In this document: positions 17,739 to 26,115 of the stretch, in pieces
Numbering within the stretch: position 1 is the first letter of the stretch
Layout of the letters: each line of letters starts with the position of its first letter
Assembly (NCBI RefSeq): GCF_000169435.1
Contig: NZ_AAYB01000006.1
Span: 1-64,000 of the forward strand
DNA: 64,000 nucleotides
Direction of reading: 5' to 3'
From: Roseobacter sp. CCS2
GTDB lineage: Bacteria > Pseudomonadota > Alphaproteobacteria > Rhodobacterales > Rhodobacteraceae
Translations under genes and position numbers: made by a program
The notes under the pieces: generated by a model
Databases searched by the model: none
What the model was told of the DNA's origin: nothing
The model's input: only the letters and a program-made list of their open reading frames with translations

Positions 17739-18562
17739 CCAAGAGCCCCTATCAAGATGACCGGGGCAATAAGGACCGGTCAATCACCAACACGGGTGGC
17801 GGCACGCTGACGGCAGCCAAAAATGCCGCCCGCGATAGCGTCGCCCAGACGGGTGAGCCGTTTTTGATCGGTGACGCCATGACCGGTGGTTACGGCAAGG
17901 GTCCTGACATTCTGCATGCCTGTACCATTGCCGCCGAAAAAGGCGAAATTGCTGTCATTGTCGGGCCCAATGGCGCGGGTAAATCAACAGCCATGAAAGC
18001 CGTTTTTGGCATGCTGAACGTCAACGAAGGTGCTGTGCGGCTGGATGGTGAAGACATCACCCATCTGTCACCACAACAGCGTGTGGTAAAAGGTATGGGT
18101 TTTGTGCCCCAGACCTCGAATATCTTTACGTCGATGACGGTTGAGGAAAACCTGGAAATGGGCGCGTTCATCCGGCGCGATGATTTCAAGGATACGATGA
18201 CACAGGTCTACGACCTGTTTCCCATCCTGAAAGACAAGCGCAACCAGCCTGCGGGTGAACTCTCAGGCGGTCAGCGCCAACAGGTCGCCGTCGGGCGCGC
18301 GCTGATGACCCAACCCAAGGTGCTGATGCTGGATGAACCGACAGCGGGTGTATCGCCCATCGTGATGGACGAACTTTTCGACCGAATTATCGAAGTGGCC
18401 CGTACGGGTATTCCAATCCTGATGGTGGAACAGAACGCCCGGCAAGCGCTTGAAATTGCAGATAAAGCCTATGTTCTGGTGCAGGGGCGTAACGCACACA
18501 CCGGTACGGGCAAAGAACTGCTGGCCGACGAACAAGTCCGGCGGAGTTTCTTGGGCGGATGA
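17735..18562 (+). CDS. ABC transporter ATP-binding protein LivF-type
   Basis: Second ATPase of the importer, 275 residues, starting at a GTG that overlaps the upstream small ORF. It has an unusual polar N-terminal extension of about 45 residues before the ABC core. Walker A GPNGAGKSTAMK is near 74-85, signature ELSGGQRQQVAVG near 175 and Walker B LMLDEPTAGVSP near 200. Its stop overlaps the start of the following exported protein by four bases. Confidence 0.93.
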   Translation: MTKSPYQDDRGNKDRSITNTGGGTLTAAKNAARDSVAQTGEPFLIGDAMTGGYGKGPDILHACTIAAEKGEIAVIVGPNGAGKSTAMKAVFGMLNVNEGAVRLDGEDITHLSPQQRVVKGMGFVPQTSNIFTSMTVEENLEMGAFIRRDDFKDTMTQVYDLFPILKDKRNQPAGELSGGQRQQVAVGRALMTQPKVLMLDEPTAGVSPIVMDELFDRIIEVARTGIPILMVEQNARQALEIADKAYVLVQGRNAHTGTGKELLADEQVRRSFLGG

Positions 18563-18903
18563 GGATGCCAGCGCTTCTATGTGCCACAATGGCAAGTCCG
18601 ATGATGGCCGAGGTTGTGTCTTGCGATCTATCCGGCGTGCCGGTCCGGTTTGAGATCGACCGCACACAGTTTGCACCTGCCATCAATCAAAACGAACCGA
18701 CGCAACGCTGCGCGACGACCGTGCAAATGGGTAACGCCGCCTTTCCCGCCGAACCGATTATCATGGGTGACGTGCGTGGGTTCTGGGCCGAAGGCATGGG
18801 CGGATCGGACGTAATGATGGTGATGCAAAGCGATGGGTCAGCGGTTTACGCTGACACGCGCGCGGGCGAACGTCTGACAGGCACCTGCGAGGTGCTGCAA
18901 TGA
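18559..18903 (+). CDS. Small exported protein within the importer operon
   Basis: 114 residues with an N-terminal signal-like segment (MRMPALLCATMASPMMA, cleavage near residue 17), then a small mature domain with cysteines in VVSCDLSG, TQRCATTV and LTGTCEVL that could pair. The start overlaps the livF stop (ATGA). No family recognised. It is the second predicted periplasmic accessory protein of this operon. Confidence 0.75.
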   Translation: MRMPALLCATMASPMMAEVVSCDLSGVPVRFEIDRTQFAPAINQNEPTQRCATTVQMGNAAFPAEPIIMGDVRGFWAEGMGGSDVMMVMQSDGSAVYADTRAGERLTGTCEVLQ

Positions 18904-18937
18904 ATAAAGTAATGATTTTCAAGGGTAATCTATAACA

Positions 18938-19948
18938 ATGGACTTCCTTAACGCGATTGTCGCCTTTGCGAATTTTGTCTTCGTGCCTGGCCTTGCTTAC
19001 GGTGCGCAGCTTGCCATTGGTGCGCTGGGTGTCACGATGATCTATGGCATCCTGCGGTTTTCGAACTTTGCCCATGGCGACACGATGGCCTTTGGCACTG
19101 CGATGACTATCTGGATCACTTGGGGCTTTCTTGCTTTGGGGATTTCCTTTGGTCCGTTACCAACCGCCCTGCTGGCCCTGCCCTTTGGGATCATCGCGAC
19201 CATCCTGCTGCTACTGGGCACGGATTGGGCGGTTTACCGGTTCTACCGCGAACAAAAGGCGTCCCCGGTTATCCTTGTCATCGTGTCAATGGGTGTGATG
19301 TTTGTGATGAATGGCGTCGTGCGGTTTATCATTGGTGTGCGCGATATTCGGTTCGCTGATGGTGAGCGTTTCATCATCACCGCGCGGGAATTCAGGGATA
19401 TGACCGGCCTGAACGAAGGTTTGGCGATCAAGACAACCCAAGCGATCACCGTCGTTGTCGCACTGATCGCTATGGCGCTACTGTTCTGGTTCCTGAACAA
19501 AACGCGGACCGGCAAATCGATGCGCGCGTTTTCGGATAACGAAGACCTCGCCTTGCTTTCCGGCATCAATCCGGATTGGGTTGTCAAGGTTACATGGATG
19601 ATTGTTGCCGCACTCGCCACCACGGCTGGCGTGCTTTACGGGCTTGATAAATCTTTCAAGGCGTTCACCTATTTCCAGCTGCTGTTGCCGATCTTTGCTG
19701 CGGCTATCGTTGGCGGCCTTGGTAATCCCTTGGGCGCTATCGCAGGTGGTTTTGTCATTGCATTCAGCGAGGTCACGATCACCTATGCGTGGAAAAAGGT
19801 GCTGGTCTATCTGATGCCCGAAAGCCTTGAGCCGGATGGCCTGGTCCAACTTCTGTCCACCGATTACAAATTCGCCGTCAGCTTTGCGATCCTGATCATC
19901 GTGCTGCTGTTCAAACCTACGGGCCTGTTCAAAGGACAATCGGTATGA
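18938..19948 (+). CDS. Branched-chain-amino-acid-type permease LivH
   Basis: 336-residue inner-membrane permease of the LivH family (BPD_transp_2) with about eight hydrophobic helices. Typical segments are ALGVTMIYGILRFSNFAHGD near 25-45 and AAIVGGLGNPLGAIAGGFVIA near 250. It overlaps livM by four bases. An AAGGG motif precedes the ATG. Confidence 0.94.
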   Translation: MDFLNAIVAFANFVFVPGLAYGAQLAIGALGVTMIYGILRFSNFAHGDTMAFGTAMTIWITWGFLALGISFGPLPTALLALPFGIIATILLLLGTDWAVYRFYREQKASPVILVIVSMGVMFVMNGVVRFIIGVRDIRFADGERFIITAREFRDMTGLNEGLAIKTTQAITVVVALIAMALLFWFLNKTRTGKSMRAFSDNEDLALLSGINPDWVVKVTWMIVAALATTAGVLYGLDKSFKAFTYFQLLLPIFAAAIVGGLGNPLGAIAGGFVIAFSEVTITYAWKKVLVYLMPESLEPDGLVQLLSTDYKFAVSFAILIIVLLFKPTGLFKGQSV

Positions 19949-21246
19949 GTACCAACGTCAGAGATACCGCCCTTTTCGGGCTTGTCGCCGTTCTGCTGAT
20001 TGGGACGGGGATGATCCAAGGTTGGAATTCGGCCTTGTTGATCCTGAACATGGGTCTGATTTCGGCCATTATGGCGCTAGGTGTGAACCTGCAATGGGGT
20101 TTTGCGGGACTGTTTAACATCGGTGTCATGGGCTTTGTTGCCTTGGGTGGATTGGCCGCCGTGCTGGTCTCAACCGATCCTGTGCCAGAAGCGTGGCAAG
20201 CCGGTGGTCTGCGCATCTTTGCCGGTCTGGCACTGGGTGCGCTGACGGTTGTTGCTGCCGTCCAAGCCCAAAAGCGGCTGGAAGGCCGAACCAAAACGAT
20301 TGCGACGCTGGTGATCCTTGTCGGTGGTTTCTTTCTTTATCGCGCCGTGTTCGATCCCGGCAAAGTTGCCGTTGAAGCGGTGAACCCGGCCGTCAGCGGC
20401 AATCTTGGCGGTCTGAACCTGCCGATCCTGCTTAGCTGGCCTGTGGGCGGTTTGCTGGCCGCCGGTGCGGCTTGGGTCATTGGCAAAACGGCTCTTGGTT
20501 TGCGATCCGATTATCTGGCGATTGCCACGCTGGGCATCGCCGAGATCATCATCGCTGTTCTCAAGAACGAAGACTGGCTGGCGCGGGGCGTCAAGAATGT
20601 CATCGGTCTGGACCGGCCTGTGCCTTACGAAATTGACTTGCAACAGGACCCCGGTTTTGTGGAACGCGCCGCCAGCCTTGGGTTGGACCCAGTGACAGCG
20701 TCGACCCTCTATACCAAAATTGGCTATGCGATCCTGTTCACGATCGTTCTGCTGATCATCCTTTGGCTGGCCCAAAAGGCGTTGAACAGCCCATGGGGCC
20801 GGATGATGCGCGCGATCCGTGACAACGAAACCGCAGCCGAGGCGATGGGCAAAGACGTCAAAGGCCGCCATTTGCAGATCTTCATCCTCGGCTCTGCTGT
20901 GTGCGGCGTGGCGGGTGCGATGATGACGACGCTTGATGGGCAGTTGACACCCGGTACCTATCAACCGCTGCGTTTTACCTTCCTTGTCTGGGTCATGGTG
21001 ATCGTCGGCGGGTCAGGTAACAATTTTGGCGCAGTCCTTGGTGGTATGCTGATCTGGTGGCTTTGGGTGCAGGTCGAACCGCTGGGCCTAGGCATGATGA
21101 ACATCCTCAGCAGCGGGCTCGAAGATGGCAGCGCATTGAAAGAACGGATGATCGATTCCGCTGCGCACATGCGCCTGCTGACCATGGGTGTTGTTCTGCT
21201 ACTGGTCCTGCGGTTCAGCCCGCGTGGCCTGATCCCGGAACGCTAG
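19945..21246 (+). CDS. Branched-chain-amino-acid-type permease LivM
   Basis: 433-residue permease partner of LivH with about ten hydrophobic helices. The LivM hallmarks NLQWGFAGLFNIGVMGFVALGG (about 48-69), LRSDYLAIATLGIAEII (about 187-203) and SPWGRMMRAIRDNETAAEAMGKD (about 285) are present. A helix-rich insertion between about 85 and 165 makes it longer than E. coli LivM core. The acylase-family gene begins 57 bases downstream. Confidence 0.94.
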   Translation: MSTNVRDTALFGLVAVLLIGTGMIQGWNSALLILNMGLISAIMALGVNLQWGFAGLFNIGVMGFVALGGLAAVLVSTDPVPEAWQAGGLRIFAGLALGALTVVAAVQAQKRLEGRTKTIATLVILVGGFFLYRAVFDPGKVAVEAVNPAVSGNLGGLNLPILLSWPVGGLLAAGAAWVIGKTALGLRSDYLAIATLGIAEIIIAVLKNEDWLARGVKNVIGLDRPVPYEIDLQQDPGFVERAASLGLDPVTASTLYTKIGYAILFTIVLLIILWLAQKALNSPWGRMMRAIRDNETAAEAMGKDVKGRHLQIFILGSAVCGVAGAMMTTLDGQLTPGTYQPLRFTFLVWVMVIVGGSGNNFGAVLGGMLIWWLWVQVEPLGLGMMNILSSGLEDGSALKERMIDSAAHMRLLTMGVVLLLVLRFSPRGLIPER

Positions 21247-21303
21247 CTTGTCCTTGCTGTCTGCGCTGCTAAAACAAGGCAGACCTAACACCCCGAGGAT
21301 CCA

Positions 21304-23766
21304 ATGGCGCTGATCTTTCGCTGGCTTGTCCGGCTTGCCTCTGCCCTGATTGTACTGTGCGTCGCTGCGATTGCGCTGGTCTATTATTTTGCGTCACGAT
21401 CGCTGCCCGATTATGACGCCAACAGTGATGTTGCCGGCATCGCAGCCCCGGTCGAGATTGTGCGCGACAACGCCAATGTGCCGCATATCTTTGCGCAGAC
21501 CGATGAGGACGTCTATTTCGCCTTGGGTTACGCCCATGCGCAGGACCGGCTGTGGCAGATGACAATGCTGCGGCGCACGGCACAAGGGCGACTGTCAGAG
21601 CTGTTTGGCGAACGCACCGTTGGCATTGATGAGGTGCTGCGCCGCTTTGACCTTTACACCCTGTCTGTGTCATCGGTGGATGCGCAAACGGATGAAGCAA
21701 ACGCCTATCTTGAGGCTTATTCCAGCGGCGTAAACGCGTGGCTGAACGAGGTCAACAATGGCGCGCTTGGGCGCGGTGCGCCGGAAATGTGGTTGTTCAA
21801 CCATGCGATTGCACCATGGCAACCGGCAGATTCCATCGCCTTGCTCAAACTCATGGCGCTTGATCTGACCTCAAGTCTGGAAGACGAGGTCTTGCGCGCC
21901 CGTACCTCACTTTTGCTCGACAATGACCGGCTGCGTGACATTCTGCCCGACGATCCAACCGGCGGTATTGCGGCATTGCCCGAATACGCCAGCCTTGTTC
22001 CGGGTGTGGCGCCTTACACGCCAAATATGCGCTTGGCCTATGATCCGCTATCACCAATCAAACCGGGCCCTTTGCGGGGGGCATCGAATGCTTGGGCTGC
22101 CAGTGCGTCGCGCGCCACGACAGGGTCTACCTTGCTGGCCAACGACCCTCATCTGGGGCTGACCGCACCATCGATCTGGTATCTGGCACGGTTGGAACTT
22201 GAAACCGGTGGTGTGATCGGCGGCACGATCCCCGGTATGCCGCTGATCCTAAGCGGGCGCAGCGACCAGTTGGGGTGGGGTGTGACAACAGCAAAAGTTG
22301 ATGACGTCGACATCGTGGTGGAAGAGGTCAACCCAGATAACCCCGAAGAATACCGCAGCCCCAATGGCTGGGTCCCGTTTCGTACGCGCGACAGCATCAT
22401 TAACGTCAAAGACAGCTCTGCCGTGACCCTGCGCTTGCGCTGGACGGCCAATGGGCCGGTGATGCCCCGCGACACATATAATCTGGGCACCATCACCCCG
22501 CCGGGGCATGTGACTGCGATTTCATGGACCGCATTGTCAGACCGTGACACGACCATGTCAGCTGCCTTTGCACTGAACCATGCCCGCACGGTGGAAGAGG
22601 CGATAACGGCTGGTGATGCCTTTATCGCACCCGCGCAGAACCTGACGTTGGCAGACCGCAACCGGATCGCCATGAAAACGGTTGGCGCGATCCCTGCCCG
22701 CGACGCCAACCATCAAAGTCAGGGTCGCCTGCCCGCTTTCGGCTATCTGGCCGAGAACCGCTGGCAAGGGCGTTTCCCTTACAGCGAAAACCCCGAATTC
22801 CTTGATCCACCGGGTGGCATCTTGGGCAATACCAACAACAAGACAGTTGACCGCCCCTTTCCCCGCCATGTCACCCATAAATGGGGCGACACCCAGCGGA
22901 TCAATCGCTGGCGGCGTCTGATGCAAGCGCGCGAGGTGCACACGCGCGACAGCTTTATCGAAGCGCAGCTTGATACGGTCAGCTTCACGGCGCGCACCCT
23001 TTCAACCCTGATGGGGGCTGATCTGTGGTTCACCGGCAATGCGGCCCCCGATGGCACACCCGAACGCCAGCGCCAGATCGCGCTGAACCTGCTGTCGGCA
23101 TGGAACGGCGAAATGAATGAACACCTGCCAGAGCCGCTGATCTATTCGGCTTGGGTGCGCGCTTTTCAACAGCGTCTGATCCGGGATGAATTGGGGCCAT
23201 TGGCCGAGGAGTTCACCCATATTGAGCCTGTCTTCATCGAACGCGTCTTCCGCGATATCGACGGCGCGAGTGCCTGGTGTGACGTCATCCAATCCGCCCC
23301 GATTGAAACCTGCACAGACATCGCGCGGCAGGCATTGGATGATGCGCTGTTATGGATTGCCGAAAACCACGGTGACGCAGTCGAAGCCGTGCGCTGGGGG
23401 GATGCGCATGTGGCCACACATGACCACCCGGTGCTGGGCAATACGCCGATCCTTGAATGGGTTGTGAACATCCGGCAATCGACCAGCGGCGGGGACCACA
23501 CGCTGCAACGGGCCAAAACATCTGGCGTCGATCCTCATCCGTTTCACAACGTTCATTCGGGGGCCTATCGGGGCGTTTATGATTTCGCTGACCCGGACAG
23601 TTCGGTCTTTATCACATCCACCGGACAATCCGGGCACCCACTTTCGCGGCACTATGACAACCTGGGCGAGCTGTGGCGGCGCGGCGAGTATATTCCAATG
23701 TCACTTGATCCCGATCTGGCAAGAGCGGCAGCGGTTGGGGTGACAGTGTTGACGCCCGCTGAATGA
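21304..23766 (+). CDS. Penicillin acylase family protein (Ntn hydrolase)
   Basis: 820-residue member of the penicillin/acyl-homoserine-lactone acylase family, which cleaves amide bonds after autocatalytic chain cutting. A single N-terminal membrane helix (about 5-30) anchors it outside the inner membrane. The alpha-chain-like part ends before the predicted nucleophile Ser261 in RGASNAWAAS, followed by LLANDPHLGL, both family hallmarks. NTNNKTVDRPFPRHV lies further on. Members act on beta-lactam side chains, N-acyl amino acids or quorum-sensing lactones; the substrate here is not readable. It sits 57 bases after livM in the same direction. Confidence 0.9.
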   Translation: MALIFRWLVRLASALIVLCVAAIALVYYFASRSLPDYDANSDVAGIAAPVEIVRDNANVPHIFAQTDEDVYFALGYAHAQDRLWQMTMLRRTAQGRLSELFGERTVGIDEVLRRFDLYTLSVSSVDAQTDEANAYLEAYSSGVNAWLNEVNNGALGRGAPEMWLFNHAIAPWQPADSIALLKLMALDLTSSLEDEVLRARTSLLLDNDRLRDILPDDPTGGIAALPEYASLVPGVAPYTPNMRLAYDPLSPIKPGPLRGASNAWAASASRATTGSTLLANDPHLGLTAPSIWYLARLELETGGVIGGTIPGMPLILSGRSDQLGWGVTTAKVDDVDIVVEEVNPDNPEEYRSPNGWVPFRTRDSIINVKDSSAVTLRLRWTANGPVMPRDTYNLGTITPPGHVTAISWTALSDRDTTMSAAFALNHARTVEEAITAGDAFIAPAQNLTLADRNRIAMKTVGAIPARDANHQSQGRLPAFGYLAENRWQGRFPYSENPEFLDPPGGILGNTNNKTVDRPFPRHVTHKWGDTQRINRWRRLMQAREVHTRDSFIEAQLDTVSFTARTLSTLMGADLWFTGNAAPDGTPERQRQIALNLLSAWNGEMNEHLPEPLIYSAWVRAFQQRLIRDELGPLAEEFTHIEPVFIERVFRDIDGASAWCDVIQSAPIETCTDIARQALDDALLWIAENHGDAVEAVRWGDAHVATHDHPVLGNTPILEWVVNIRQSTSGGDHTLQRAKTSGVDPHPFHNVHSGAYRGVYDFADPDSSVFITSTGQSGHPLSRHYDNLGELWRRGEYIPMSLDPDLARAAAVGVTVLTPAE

Positions 23767-24009
23767 CTGGTTTGAGCCTTTTAACCTATATTCTGCATCG
23801 TAGCTAAAGTCCGGTTTCAGAAAACGGACAAAAAACTGGCTCGAAAATCACGGCCCATAGCGCACTCCAACTAGGCCTAACTTCGCTGCTTTGCAGCTTT
23901 CTAAGCTGCCGTATAAGTATCCTGTAGCCTTGTATCGAATTTCGGCTTGATTTGATGTTGTCGGTACAGTTTAAGAACTTAAAATACCAAAAGTTAGACA
24001 GCAAAAATC
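23767..24009. other. AT-rich intergenic patch with several small hairpins
   Basis: No recognisable gene. It contains an imperfect inverted repeat GTCCGGTTT-CAG-AAAACGGAC (23809-23829, one mismatch), a GCTGC-TTT-GCAGC hairpin (23885-23897) and a palindrome TTTAAG-AA-CTTAAA (23970-23983) just before the next ORF. Composition is visibly more AT-rich than the flanking genes. A minus-strand reading frame here (66 codons) has no support. Confidence 0.5.
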
Positions 24010-24312
24010 ATGGAGTCGCTCACTAGATTCTTCAAAAACACAGCGAGCCGGTTCCTGCGCGAGCACCGAGCGAAACCTGTTTCTAGCTATCAGCTTTGGC
24101 TCGAAGAGCTCGGAAATCAACCAAGGGCGGTTATCGATTTCCTTATAGAGGACATCTTCTTTGCCGGCGACATTGAGAAGCCGGAAGATATTCCCGAGTT
24201 GCCGTGGATAGCTATTGAACTGCCTGCTGGAAGCGATACGTTTAGTCTTATTTGTATCTTAGCGAATGATCTTGAAAAGCTTGGCGCCGTAGTGTCGGTT
24301 AGGGAAGCCTAG
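24010..24312 (+). CDS. Hypothetical protein, 100 aa
   Basis: Unrecognised small acidic protein starting MESLTRFFKNTASRF, with a basic amphipathic N-terminal helix and a C-terminal half alternating beta and alpha (ELPWIAIELPAG, then FSLICILANDLEKLGAV). No signal peptide. There is no convincing ribosome site and codon use is more AT-rich than the neighbours, so it may be recently acquired or not a gene. Protein-like composition favours a real gene. Confidence 0.5.
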   Translation: MESLTRFFKNTASRFLREHRAKPVSSYQLWLEELGNQPRAVIDFLIEDIFFAGDIEKPEDIPELPWIAIELPAGSDTFSLICILANDLEKLGAVVSVREA

Positions 24313-24487
24313 GCAAATATTGATAGATACAAAGGCCTGCTTAGCAACAATTCTTGACGGCTTCGCGCCTGCAGCGAAGGTCCGCAAACCTCCCTTGATG
24401 GTTTCATCGCAGGTGCGGATTTGAAAAGCGGACATTGGCAACAGAGGCGGCAAAGTTAACTTCGTCCCGCATAGCAGAAACTGAAAT
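24313..24487. other. Intergenic remnant with repeated GCGGA-type words
   Basis: No gene supported. The stretch contains GGTCCGCAAACC (from 24379), GGTGCGGATTTG (from 24412) and AAAGCGGACATTGGC (from 24425), partly inverted copies of one another, resembling decayed intergenic repeats often seen in this bacterial group. Confirmation needs a genome-wide repeat search. Confidence 0.35.
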
Positions 24488-25762
24488 CTACAACCGCACA
24501 AACCGCTCTTTCTGCAACTGCGTCCAAAAGACAGTCAGGTCATAACCTGTCTCTGTCTGTACTTCGTCCGTCACGACACCTGCTTCAAACAGCCACGCGC
24601 GTTTCTTGCCGTCAGCAAACGGCAATGACAGATGTTCTTCGCTGCGCGGGTCCTTCAGTTTATCGGGGATCGCGGCCAACAGTGGGTCCATCCCCTCGCC
24701 CGTAATCGCGGAAACTGCAAACAGATCATCCGTGCGGGCGGCTTGGGTCAGCACCGCATCACGCGCATCCCCTTCCAGCAGGTCTGTTTTGTTCCAAACC
24801 TCGATGATCGGCGCTTCTTCGGCCACACCAAGGCTTTGCAGAATGGCATGCACATCTTCGGCTTGCTCTTCGGTTTGCGGATGGCTGATGTCACGCACGT
24901 GTACGATCAGGTCTGCATCCAGCACCTCTTCCAAGGTCGCGCGGAAGGCTGCGACCAATTCGGTTGGCAGATCGCTGATGAAACCCACGGTGTCCGACAT
25001 GATAACCTCGTCCCCCGTCGGCAGGACAATTTTGCGCATTGTCGGGTCAAGCGTGGCAAACAGCATGTCTTTGGCAAAGACCTGCGCGCCGGTCAGCCGG
25101 TTGAACAGCGTTGACTTGCCTGCGTTGGTGTAACCCACCAAAGCCACAATCGGAAATGGCACTTTAGCGCGGGACGCGCGGTGCAGTTCGCGGGTTTTAA
25201 CGACCTTTGCCAATTGCTTGCGCAACCGGTTCAGCTGTTCATCAATGGCGCGCCGATCCGCTTCGATCTGGGTTTCACCGGGGCCACCAACAAAACCCAA
25301 ACCGCCGCGTTGGCGTTCAAGGTGTGTCCAGGCGCGGACCAGCCTTGTGCGCTGATAGGACAATGCAGCCATTTCAACCTGCAAAACACCCTCTGACGTG
25401 CGCGCGCGATCGCTGAAGATTTCCAAGATCAGACCAGTGCGGTCCAGCAGCTTTACACCCCACTCTTTTTCAAGGTTGCGCTGCTGAACCGGCGTGACCG
25501 GGCCGTCGATCAACACCAGTTCAACCTCGGCATCGTGGAACACCTGTTTCAGCTCTGCGATCTTGCCTTTGCCAAACAGCTTGCCGGGGTGAATACGCGG
25601 TAGGCGCACGATGTCTGCACCGACGACATCCAAATCGGGCAAAGCGGCGGCCAAAGACACGCCTTCTTCCAACGCGGGTTCAGCCGCGCGGCGCGTGTGG
25701 TCTGTTTTGAGATCGGGATGCAGCACCCAAGCCCGTGTGACCGGGCGGTCATGTTCGAGCAA
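24488..25762 (-). CDS. hflX: Ribosome-associated GTPase HflX
   Basis: 424-residue GTPase that binds the large ribosomal subunit and splits stalled or heat-damaged ribosomes. After the N-terminal HflX domain (GDIVRLPRIHPGKLFGKGK-like segment near 50-65 and glycine-rich GGLGFVGGPGETQIE near 150) the G domain shows ALVGYTNAGKSTLFN, DTVGFISDLP and NKTDLL. The start is a TTG (MLEHDR) two bases after the hfq stop, with AGGTGAAGAG as ribosome site; upstream in-frame stops rule out extension. The hfq-hflX pairing is standard. Confidence 0.95.
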   Translation of the reverse strand: MLEHDRPVTRAWVLHPDLKTDHTRRAAEPALEEGVSLAAALPDLDVVGADIVRLPRIHPGKLFGKGKIAELKQVFHDAEVELVLIDGPVTPVQQRNLEKEWGVKLLDRTGLILEIFSDRARTSEGVLQVEMAALSYQRTRLVRAWTHLERQRGGLGFVGGPGETQIEADRRAIDEQLNRLRKQLAKVVKTRELHRASRAKVPFPIVALVGYTNAGKSTLFNRLTGAQVFAKDMLFATLDPTMRKIVLPTGDEVIMSDTVGFISDLPTELVAAFRATLEEVLDADLIVHVRDISHPQTEEQAEDVHAILQSLGVAEEAPIIEVWNKTDLLEGDARDAVLTQAARTDDLFAVSAITGEGMDPLLAAIPDKLKDPRSEEHLSLPFADGKKRAWLFEAGVVTDEVQTETGYDLTVFWTQLQKERFVRL

Positions 25763-25764
25763 TG

Positions 25765-25998
25765 CTACTCTTCACCTTCATACAGGCTGATCGGCTGTGC
25801 CGGCATGATGGTTGAAATCGCGCTTTTATAAACAAGCTGCGATTGACCATCGCGGCGCAAAAGCACGCAAAAGCTGTCAAACCATGTGATCACGCCTTGC
25901 AACTTTACGCCATTGACCAGAAAGATCGTCACAGGAACCTTGACCTTGCGGACATGGTTCAGAAATGCATCTTGCAGATTTGCTTTATCGGCAGCCAT
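25765..25998 (-). CDS. hfq: RNA chaperone Hfq
   Basis: Hexameric Sm-like protein that pairs small RNAs with mRNAs. The usual start [18 protein letters not shown] at 25998 gives 77 residues; the frame is open to 26058 but that would add an atypical lysine-rich leader. Sm1 covers about 10-50 and Sm2 about 55-70. In the Sm2 loop the normally conserved YKHAIST reads YKSAIST (Ser59 for the proximal-face His). An AAGGG motif lies 9 bases before the ATG. Confidence 0.95.
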   Translation of the reverse strand: MAADKANLQDAFLNHVRKVKVPVTIFLVNGVKLQGVITWFDSFCVLLRRDGQSQLVYKSAISTIMPAQPISLYEGEE

Positions 25999-26115
25999 CG
26001 CGACACCCTTTTTCTTATTTTTTTGGCCGCGCAACGGCCCCCCAGAGTAATTATTCACAGTATGTCGCGGCTTTCAGGGACTTTCCACCCCCAAAATGCA
26101 ATTCAAAAGAAGCGC

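Noticed and set aside
20170..20964. Minus-strand frame of 264 codons
   Set aside because: It is a shadow of livM on the opposite strand with atypical composition.
21247..21303. Hairpin GTCTGC...GCAGAC between livM and the acylase gene as a terminator
   Set aside because: Stem of six pairs with a 14-base loop and no T-run; too weak to claim transcription ends there.
23804..24004. Minus-strand frame of 66 codons in the AT-rich patch
   Set aside because: No ribosome site, no recognisable motif, and it spans several hairpins; more likely noncoding.
24259..24501. Minus-strand frame of 80 codons between the small ORF and hflX
   Set aside because: It overlaps both neighbours and contains repeat-like words; typical spurious translation of intergenic sequence.
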